Assembly (NCBI GenBank): GCA_002382605.1
Contig: DFYG01000091.1
Span: 1,809-23,062 of the forward strand
From: Synergistaceae bacterium UBA4088
GTDB lineage: Bacteria > Synergistota > Synergistia > Synergistales > Thermovirgaceae
Length of the DNA stretch: 21,254 nt
Reading direction: 5' to 3'
Part shown: one piece after another, positions 7,287 through 14,028 of the stretch
Layout of the letters: every line of letters begins with the position of its first letter
Position numbering within the stretch: the stretch's first letter is position 1
Notes under the pieces: model-generated
Seen by the model: only the letters and a program-made list of their open reading frames with translations
Databases searched by the model: none
Told to the model about the DNA's origin: nothing
Translations under genes and position numbers: made by a program

Positions 7287-7311
7287 ATAGTTCCCTCCGC
7301 CGGCTTGTCAA
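7284..7311 (-). promoter_or_regulatory. Sigma-70-type promoter of the glutaredoxin gene
   Basis: On the minus strand TTGACA (7311-7306) and TATAAT (7289-7284) both match the vegetative consensus exactly, separated by 16 bases. The start codon is about 59 bases downstream of the -10 box. This is the best promoter in the window and predicts strong basal expression unless the overlapping dyad is bound. Confidence 0.8.
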
Positions 7312-7393
7312 GGCAGTCCACTCAGGTTCCCTGCGCAGCCCCGGGATCCATGCAAAAAATCGGAAGAGATCCGCCACGCTATGAAAAAACCGA

Positions 7394-7424
7394 AAATGAT
7401 ATATTAGTGAACAAAATATCATTT
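7394..7424. repeat. 9-bp inverted repeat upstream of the formate dehydrogenase operon
   Basis: AAATGATAT (7394-7402) and ATATCATTT (7416-7424) are perfect reverse complements with a 13-base spacer. The AT-rich stem without a T-tail does not look like a terminator. It overlaps the first GTGAAC-N4-TATCATT box and lies about 85-115 bases upstream of the predicted transcription start. Confidence 0.45.
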
Positions 7425-7479
7425 GCGGGAAAATTGTGGTATATTTGGCCTTGCGAAAGATCGTGAACTTGTTATCATT
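7407..7479 (+). repeat. Two direct GTGAAC-N4-TATCATT boxes, 56 bases apart
   Basis: Copies at 7407-7423 and 7463-7479 match at 13 of 17 positions; the four mismatches all fall in the central four bases. The second copy covers the -35 position of the downstream promoter and continues into CAC, so that GTGAA (7463-7467) and TTCAC (7478-7482) also form a dyad. The layout suits binding of a two-site activator or repressor. Confidence 0.4.
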
Positions 7480-7496
7480 CACAACGCAATTTCAAG

Positions 7497-7502
7497 TATA
7501 AT
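7497..7502 (+). promoter_or_regulatory. -10 box of the formate dehydrogenase operon promoter
   Basis: TATAAT at 7497-7502 is a perfect -10 box about 57 bases before the first start codon. No acceptable -35 is seen at 16-18 bases (the sequence there is close to ATCATT), and there is no TGn extension. This points to a promoter that needs an activator. Confidence 0.5.
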
Positions 7503-7558
7503 TATACACCATGGAATTTTTGCGTCTTTGCGAGCATTATCGTTTAGGGGGGAAACAG

Positions 7559-8050
7559 ATGAAGACAGTTCCAAAAGAAACACCGAAAGATGTCGCCAAG
7601 GCCCTTGAACCGGTCATCAAAAGATACCGGGAAAAGAAGGGGAACACCATCTCCCTGCTTTCCGACATCCAGACCACATTCGGGTACATTCCCGAAGACG
7701 CTGTAGATCATGTCTCAAGGGTCCTGAACCTTCCCTCGGCAGAGATCTACGGGGTCGCGTCGTTTTATGCCATGTTCCGTTTCAAACCGGAGGGGAAGTA
7801 TGTCGTCCGCCTTTGCCGCGGGACAGCCTGCCACGTCCAGGGTTCATGGCTGATCGGAGAGCAGTTGCAGAGACACTTCGGCATCCCCGAGGGCGGAACG
7901 ACAGAGGACAACATGTTCTCTCTCCACTACGTCGCCTGCCTCGGCTGCTGCAGCCTCGCTCCGGTCATGATGGTAAACGGAACGGTCCATGGACGCCTTT
8001 CGCCTGAACTGGCAGTGGAAGTCCTGGAATCATACCGTTCGAAGGCTTAG
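7559..8050 (+). CDS. NuoE/HydC-type [2Fe-2S] subunit (24-kDa NADH dehydrogenase family)
   Basis: A 163-residue thioredoxin-like ferredoxin subunit of the NuoE family. The four cluster ligands are visible as C86 and C91 (LCRGTACHVQGS) and C127 and C131 (VACLGCCSLAP). Upstream helices read GNTISLLSDIQTTFGYIP (28-45) and IYGVASFYAMF (63-73), as in HydC, HndA and NuoE. It passes electrons to or from the FMN subunit encoded next. The ATG at 7559 is chosen because AGGGGGGA precedes it by about five bases; an in-frame ATG at 7511 would add 16 unconserved residues. The stop TAG is embedded in the AGGAGG site of the next gene, 13 bases away. It is the first gene of the three-gene operon; symbols such as hydC or stnA would presume the complex type, so none is given. 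Confidence 0.95.
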   Translation: MKTVPKETPKDVAKALEPVIKRYREKKGNTISLLSDIQTTFGYIPEDAVDHVSRVLNLPSAEIYGVASFYAMFRFKPEGKYVVRLCRGTACHVQGSWLIGEQLQRHFGIPEGGTTEDNMFSLHYVACLGCCSLAPVMMVNGTVHGRLSPELAVEVLESYRSKA

Positions 8051-8063
8051 GAGGATCATTAAC

Positions 8064-9833
8064 ATGGATAAGATCACCGTAAAGGTCGGTATGGCAAGCT
8101 GCGGGATCGCGGCAGGATCACGGCCGGTTCTCAAGGAGCTCCAGAAGACACTGGCAGGCCGAAGCGAAGTAGAGATCAAGGAAGTCGGCTGCCTCGGTCT
8201 CTGTTTCCACGAACCTCTTGTCGAGGTCGATCAAAACGGCAAGCGGACAGTTTATGGAGAGGTTACTCCCGAGATCGCGGCAAGGATCGTCTCGGAACAT
8301 ATAGACGGCGGAAAGATCCTGGAGGATCGAGCCATACTCAGCGACGAGACAGACGCATGCGAAAACCGGATGGTGGAAAGGCAGGTCAGGGTAGTCCTGA
8401 GGAACTCAGGCCTGATCGACCCGACCAGGATCGAGGAGTACATCGCCAGACAGGGTTACGAGGCTCTCAAAAAAGCCCTCAGCTCCATGACCCCGGAACA
8501 GGTTATCGAGGAGATCCTTGCCAGCGGCCTTCGCGGCCGCGGAGGCGCAGGATTCCCCACCGGCCTGAAGTGGAAGTTCGCGCGCGCGTCCAGGGGCGAC
8601 GAGAAGTATGTCGTCTGTAACGCGGACGAAGGCGACCCGGGCGCCTTCATGGACCGTTCTGTCCTTGAGGGGGATCCGCACAGCATTATTGAAGGAATGG
8701 CAGTCTGCGGCTACGCCATAGGCTCCACTCACGGTGTCATATACTGCCGCGCCGAGTACCCGCTCGCCATCAAGAACCTGAGCATAGCCCTTGACCAGGC
8801 CAGGGAGAAAAACCTCCTCGGCAAGAACATAATGGGCATGGGCTTCGAATTCGACATCTACATCAAGGAGGGTGCCGGAGCTTTTGTATGCGGAGAAGAG
8901 ACCGCCCTCATGGCCTCCATCGAGGGACGTCGCGGCATGCCGCGGCCAAGGCCTCCGTTCCCCGCAAACAGGGGGGTCTACGGAAAACCGACGAACATCA
9001 ACAACGTGGAGACCTTCGCCAATATCGCCTGGATCATCCTTAACGGCGGCAAGGCCTTTGCGGCCTACGGGACCGAAAAAAGCAAGGGCTCCAAGGTCTT
9101 TGCACTCGCTGGCAAGATCAGCAAGGGCGGCCTTGTAGAGGTTCCCATGGGCATGCCGATCCGTGACGTCATCTTCGACGTCGGCGGCGGCATCCCCAAC
9201 GGAAAGAAATTCAAGGCTGTACAGCTTGGAGGACCTTCAGGCGGTTGCCTTCCTGAATCCATGCTTGACACTCCGGTCGATTACGAATCTATAAACGCAA
9301 CCGGCGCGATCATGGGATCAGGCGGGATGGTCGTAATGGACGAGGACACGTGCATTGTAGACGTCGCCAAGTTCTTCCTCACCTTTGTCCAGAATGAGTC
9401 CTGCGGGAAGTGCCCGTTCTGCAGGATAGGCACAAAGAGAATGCTCGAGATCCTGGAGCGCATCTGTTCCGGCAAGGGCAAACCGGAAGACATTGGACTC
9501 CTCGAGGACATGGCTTACAAGGTAAAGGACGGTTCTCTCTGTGGACTCGGCCAGACCGCCCCGAACCCCGTGCTTACGACCATAAAGTATTTCAGGGACG
9601 AGTACGAGGCCCATATCAACGACAAACGATGCCCCGCCAAGGTCTGTACTGCCCTTATCCATTACACGATCGACCCTGAAAAGTGCATCGGGTGCACCAA
9701 ATGCGCGCGCCAGTGTCCCGTGAACGCGATCAGCGGCGAGATCAAGAAGCTCCATGTGATCGACCAGGACGCCTGCGTTCGCTGCGGCCAGTGCATCAAG
9801 GTCTGCCCGGTCAAGGCGATCAGCGTTGAATAA
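8064..9833 (+). CDS. NuoF/HydB-type NADH-binding FMN iron-sulfur subunit with C-terminal 2[4Fe-4S] ferredoxin domain
   Basis: A 589-residue flavoprotein subunit. Domains in order: an N-terminal thioredoxin-like [2Fe-2S] region (C13; C43 and C47 in GCLGLC), the FMN/NADH module (GLRGRGGAGFPTG 155-167, CNADEGDPGAF 185-195, EGAGAFVCGEETAL 269-282), the NuoF [4Fe-4S] motif CGKCPFC (C447, C450, C453) with C493, and a two-cluster ferredoxin (C541, C544, C547, C551; C571, C574, C577, C581). This is the layout of HydB in NAD-linked electron-bifurcating hydrogenases and of similar subunits in formate dehydrogenases and transhydrogenases. The ATG at 8064 has AGGAGGAT upstream. The extra ferredoxin domain suggests exchange with soluble ferredoxin or with the clusters of the fused third subunit. 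No hydrogenase H-cluster protein is encoded nearby. Confidence 0.96.
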   Translation: MDKITVKVGMASCGIAAGSRPVLKELQKTLAGRSEVEIKEVGCLGLCFHEPLVEVDQNGKRTVYGEVTPEIAARIVSEHIDGGKILEDRAILSDETDACENRMVERQVRVVLRNSGLIDPTRIEEYIARQGYEALKKALSSMTPEQVIEEILASGLRGRGGAGFPTGLKWKFARASRGDEKYVVCNADEGDPGAFMDRSVLEGDPHSIIEGMAVCGYAIGSTHGVIYCRAEYPLAIKNLSIALDQAREKNLLGKNIMGMGFEFDIYIKEGAGAFVCGEETALMASIEGRRGMPRPRPPFPANRGVYGKPTNINNVETFANIAWIILNGGKAFAAYGTEKSKGSKVFALAGKISKGGLVEVPMGMPIRDVIFDVGGGIPNGKKFKAVQLGGPSGGCLPESMLDTPVDYESINATGAIMGSGGMVVMDEDTCIVDVAKFFLTFVQNESCGKCPFCRIGTKRMLEILERICSGKGKPEDIGLLEDMAYKVKDGSLCGLGQTAPNPVLTTIKYFRDEYEAHINDKRCPAKVCTALIHYTIDPEKCIGCTKCARQCPVNAISGEIKKLHVIDQDACVRCGQCIKVCPVKAISVE

Positions 9834-9849
9834 GGAGGATCTTAAAACG

Positions 9850-12800
9850 ATGGATCGAAGCTTGAAAGTAATCCTTAACGGAAAAGAGGTCTTCGGGTAT
9901 CGCGACCAGAAGATCCTGGAACTTTGCGCTGAAAACGGCGTCGAGATCCCCACGCTCTGCTATGACCCGCACCTGTCGCTTCACGGAGGCTGTTCGATCT
10001 GCCTCGTCGAGGTCAAGGGCGCGAAAAGTCTGGTCAGAGCGTGCGCGATGCCCATAAGTGACGGCATGGAGGTCCAGACAAATACCGAAAGGGTCTATGG
10101 GGCCAGGCAACTGGCGCTTCAGTTGCTCCTTTCCGACCACGTCGGCGACTGCCGTCCCCCGTGCCAGTTGACCTGTCCGGCACGGGGAGATGTCAAAGGA
10201 TACGTCAACTATGCGGCAGAAGGCGAATATCGCGCCTCTCTTGACGCGCTCCATGACAACATCACACTCCCGGCATCGATCGGACGTGTCTGTCCGGCAC
10301 CATGCGAAGAAAAGTGCCGCAGGAACTTTGTCGACGAGGAACCGGTCTCGATCCGCGAGATCAAAAGGTTCGTCGGGGACTGGGGGATCAACCAGAACGA
10401 CCTCGGCAAGATCCCCGAGGTCAGGGAGAACGGCAGGAAAGTAGCGATAATCGGCGGAGGCCCAGCCGGGGTTTCGGCCGCCTACTACCTCCGGAAGATG
10501 GGTTACGCAGTAACTATATTCGACAAAGAGGCTAGCCTGGGCGGCATGATGAGGTACGGCATACCCGACTACAGACTCCCCCAGCAGATCCTCCAGAAGG
10601 AGATAGACTGGATCCTGGCACACGGGATCGAAACAAAACTGAACACCGCGCTGGGACGCGATGTGACCCTTGACGAACTGAGAAAAGACTACGATTCGGT
10701 GCTCCTCGCTATCGGCTGCTGGAAATCAATGCCGATGAGAGTGCCTGGGGAGGACCTCAAGGGCGTATTGGGCGGTATCGATTATTTATATGAGGTCAAC
10801 AAGGGGAATAAGGTCGACCTTGGCAAAAAGGTCGCTGTGGTAGGCGGCGGCAATACAGCAATGGACGCCTGCCGATGCGCACTGCGCAATGGCGCGGAGC
10901 AGGTTTATGTTCTCTACAGGCGCACCCGCGAGGAAATGCCCGCTGAAAATATCGAGATCGACGAGGCAATGGAGGAAGGAATCGAGTTCGTCTTCCTTTC
11001 CGCCCCCGTAGCCGTCGAGGGTGACGGCAGGGTCGAACGCATCGTCTGCGAAAAGATGAAACTCGGAGAACCGGACGCATCCGGGCGCAGGCGCCCTGTT
11101 CCGACGGGCGAGCAGTTCACACTCGAAGTGGATTCCGTAATTGCTGCTATAGGCCAGGGCGCAGACCTGTCCAATCTCCCGAAGGATCTTCACGACGGGA
11201 AGCGCGTCAGATCCGATGAACATTTCGCAACTCAGACCGAAGGCGTTTTCGTCTGCGGGGACCTCAAAACAGGCCCGGATATTGCCGCCTCCGCAATAGG
11301 TGAAGGCCACTGGGCCGCCGAATCCATAAACCACTTCATCATGGAAGGCGTTCCTCACCGCCCGTTCGAGTGCGATGTGGTCCGTGACGATCTCGGTCCT
11401 GAGGATTTCCTTGAAGAGGAAAAACAGCCCCAGGAACACCCGGTACACTGCCCCGGCGAAGTCCGCCTCTCAAAACCGTTCCAGGAGTACAACATGGGGC
11501 TTACGGAGGAGCAGGTCAACAGGGACGGAAGCCGCTGCATGAAGTGCGGTTGTGCCGATGTATACGAATGCAAACTCCGCCAGTACGGCACCGATTACGA
11601 GGCTTTGCCCGAGACATTTTCCAAAGAGGAGTACTCCAGACCTTCCAGGACATTGGAGGCGAACAGTTATTACCTCAGGAACATGGACAAGTGCATCCAG
11701 TGCGGGGTCTGTGTAAGGGCATGCAGCCAGAAAGCCCTCTACAGCGCCATTGATTTCCAGAACCGGGGCATGGATACACTTATCGGCCCCGGGCTCGAAA
11801 GAAGCATCGACAACTCCGCCTGCGTCTTCTGCGGACAGTGTGTCCAGCTCTGCCCCACAGGAGCCCTGACCGAGAACTCGGTCCATGGGATCAGCCGCCC
11901 CTCATACTCCAGGGTGGTAAAAACGACCTGCACCTATTGCGGTGTTGGCTGTGAGCTCAACATCCACGTCGACGAACTGACCGGCAAGGTCTGGAACGTT
12001 ACGACGGACTACGACAGCACTACATCCCAGAACGAAGGCAGGTGCTGCGTCAAGGGGCGTTTCGGCTGGAGTTTCATCCACAGCAGGGACCGGCTCACAA
12101 AGCCTCTCATCAAGGAGGACGGCGTCTTCAGGGAAGCATCCTGGAACGAGGCCATAGGCCTGATAGCCAAAAAATTCACGGGTTACCGGGACACCAGCGG
12201 CTCCGATTCGGTCGCCTTCTTTACGTCGGCGCGATGCACGAACGAGGAAAACTACCTGCTTCAGCGCTTCGCAAGGGAGGTGATGGGCACTAATAACGTC
12301 GACCACTGTGCCCATCTCTGACACAGCCCCACAGTTGCGGGTCTCGGCGAGACCCTCGGAAGCGGAGCTATGACGAACGATTACGAGTCGATCAAGCACG
12401 CGGATGTGCTCCTGGTAATAGGCTCAAATACGACAGAGAACCACCCTGTCATCGGTTCATGGATCAAGGAACAGAAGATGAGCGGCAAAGCAAGACTTAT
12501 TGTCTGCGATCCCAGAAAGATAGAACTTGATGGTCTTGCGGACATCAAGGTAAGACAGCGCTCAGGCAGCGACGTTGCCCTGCTCAACGGCCTGATGAAC
12601 ATAATCATTGCCGAGGGGCTTTACGACAGTGAGTTCATCGAAAAGAACGTCGAGAAGTTCGACGATCTCAAGGCCCTGGTGGCCGAGTACACTCCCGGGA
12701 AGGTCAGCGCTATCACCGGTGTGCCGGAGGAAACACTTAAGGAAGCCGCCAGAACCTACGCCAAAGGTCCGAACTCGGCGATCTTCTACACCATGGGCAT

Positions 12801-13953
12801 CACCCAGCACAAGTATGGGACCAACAACGTCAGAACCGTGGCCAACCTTGCGCTGCTCTGCGGAATGCTGGGCAGGAAGGGAACCGGTGTCAACCCCCTC
12901 CGCGGACAGAACAACGTCCAGGGTGCCTGCGACATGGGCTGTCTCCCCGCGGTACTGCCCGGTTACCTGAATATCGCAAAGAAGACGGACGATGCCAGGG
13001 AGAAGGTCCGCAGGATCTGGAACTCGGATCTTCCGACAAGCCCCGGGAAAACGATCGTAAAGGTCATGGAAGGAGCCGCCAGCGGCGAGATAAAGGGTCT
13101 TTTCGTCATGGGAGAGAACCCGATGGTGAGCGACCCGAACACAAATCATGTCCGTCACGCTCTTGAGCACCTCGATTTCCTTGTTGTCCAGGATATCTTC
13201 CTGACAGAGACCGCCCAGATGGCGAATGTTGTCCTCCCTGCCGCGTGCTGGGCCGAAAAGGACGGAACGTTCACAAACACATGCAGGGCCGTCCAGCGGG
13301 TCCGAAAAGCGGTCGACGCCCCAGGCGAAGCGCTCCCCGACTGGAAGATCATCGTGGATATCGCGAAGGCCTGCGGCGCTTCATGGAATTTCGAATCGCC
13401 GGCACAGATAATGGAGGAGATCAGCCGCTTTGTGCCACAGTACGGAGGTATTTCGTTCGACCGCCTGGACAAAGGTCCGCTCATGTGGCCATGCCCCGAC
13501 GCTAACCACCCGGGAACCCCGAATCTATACACGACAGGTTTCCCCCGTGGCAAGGCGACATTCGTACCGTGCGAGTGGCATGAACCCCACGAGTGGCCGG
13601 ATGCCGAGTATCCGTTCCTGGCTACGACCGGTCGTACTCTCTACCATTACCATACAGGGACCATGACGAGGAGAACACCCTCCGCAGAGTTCATCAAATC
13701 GCTCTACGTCGAGGTAAACCCCGATGACGCCGCCACAATGGGCATCGGGCCGGGTGACGATGTCAAGGTCTCTTCAAGGCGCGGAAGCGTCGTCGGGGAA
13801 GCGCGGATCACCGACAAGGTCCCCCCGAAGATGGTATTTGTTCCCTTCCACTTCGGCGAGCAGCCCGCCAACTCGCTGACCGCATCGGTCTGGGACATCA
13901 CCACTGAAACGCCCGCATTCAAGATCAACGCGGTCAAGGTCGAAAAAGCCTGA
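9850..13953 (+). CDS. Selenocysteine formate dehydrogenase fused to a GltD/NfnB-like flavoprotein (1367 residues, UGA read through)
   Basis: One gene with an in-frame UGA read as selenocysteine (residue 824). Domains: NuoG-type [2Fe-2S] (C37, C48, C51, C65); GltD-type double-cluster domain (C101, C105, C109; C148, C152, C156); FAD/NAD(P) oxidoreductase with GGGPAG (202-207), VGGGNTAMDA (331-340) and a FAD-closing VCGDLKTGP (468-476); a cysteine-rich link (C563, C566, C568, C574); two ferredoxin clusters (C615-C625, C658-C668); then the Mo/W-bisPGD formate dehydrogenase, with C694, C697, C701 and GRCCVKGRFGW (730-740) for its own cluster. Sec824 is followed by the conserved His and SPTVAGL. 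The post-UGA part is a full-length catalytic C-terminus. The ATG at 9850 has AAGGAGG at 9832-9838. It presumably oxidises formate, or reduces CO2, in the cytoplasm and links to NAD(P) and ferredoxin; coupling by bifurcation is inferred. Gene callers would report two pieces, ending at 12321 and starting at 12370. Confidence 0.93.
12319..12321 (+). other. Selenocysteine codon (UGA)
   Basis: TGA in the reading frame of the formate dehydrogenase. The preceding residues (NNVDHCAHL) and following residues (HSPTVAGLGETLGSGAM) align with the active-site segment of FdhF-type enzymes, where Sec or Cys sits immediately before His. The frame stays open on both sides for hundreds of codons. Confidence 0.93.
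12322..12355 (+). promoter_or_regulatory. Predicted bacterial SECIS hairpin
   Basis: GGGTCTC (12339-12345) pairs perfectly with GAGACCC (12349-12355) around a GGC loop that begins 24 bases after the UGA. A short apical loop starting with G at about this distance fits known bacterial SECIS elements, which bind SelB to deliver Sec-tRNA. The hairpin lies inside the coding sequence, as is normal in bacteria. Confidence 0.75.
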
Positions 13954-13969
13954 GCCACACCCGCGATCG

Positions 13970-14011
13970 AGTAAAAAAGATGGGGCCCTTAAGGGCCCCA
14001 TCTTTTTTACT
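13970..14011. terminator. Perfect 42-base palindrome: bidirectional rho-independent terminator
   Basis: Positions 13970-13990 are the exact reverse complement of 13991-14011, with core GATGGGGCCC and six-base A and T runs on the two flanks. Read from either strand it gives a GC-rich stem followed by a T-run. It lies between the stop of the formate dehydrogenase (plus) and the stop of the EF-G2-like gene (minus), so it can end both transcripts. Confidence 0.95.
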
Positions 14012-14028
14012 GAAACAGGTTCGGGGAT

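Larger units (their letters stand above)
7226..7558. other. Divergent intergenic region between glutaredoxin and formate dehydrogenase operon
   Basis: I see no gene in these 333 bases. The left third holds the glutaredoxin promoter and a dyad over its start point. The middle (about 7312-7393) shows nothing I can name apart from a weak 4-bp hairpin followed by six T on the minus strand (near 7354-7373). The right part holds a 9-bp inverted repeat, a pair of GTGAAC-N4-TATCATT boxes and the -10 region of the formate dehydrogenase operon. Confidence 0.6.

Noticed and set aside
7354..7373. Second minus-strand terminator in the glutaredoxin upstream region
   Set aside because: The stem is only four base pairs (CGGA/TCCG) with a six-T tail, too weak to call.
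7437..7454. Sigma-54 promoter (TGG ... TTGC) before the formate dehydrogenase operon
   Set aside because: The distance between the GG and GC elements is 13 bases instead of the required 10.
7469..7484. Canonical Rex operator TTGTTATCATTCACAA
   Set aside because: The half-sites are separated by four bases where the Rex consensus needs six between the same hexamers; kept only as part of the repeat finding.
9820..10623. 267-codon minus-strand open frame opposite the formate dehydrogenase fusion
   Set aside because: It is antisense to a strongly conserved coding region and shows no family motifs; similar shadows occur along the whole operon.
12319..12321. Nonsense mutation or pseudogene interpretation of the UGA
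   Set aside because: The position is exactly the Sec site of the family, the downstream frame is intact for 543 codons and a SECIS-like hairpin follows.
12370..13953. Separate molybdopterin oxidoreductase gene starting at ATG 12370
   Set aside because: The ATG has no ribosome site and is in frame with the upstream gene; conserved active-site residues lie between the UGA and this ATG, so it is the C-terminal part of one selenoprotein.
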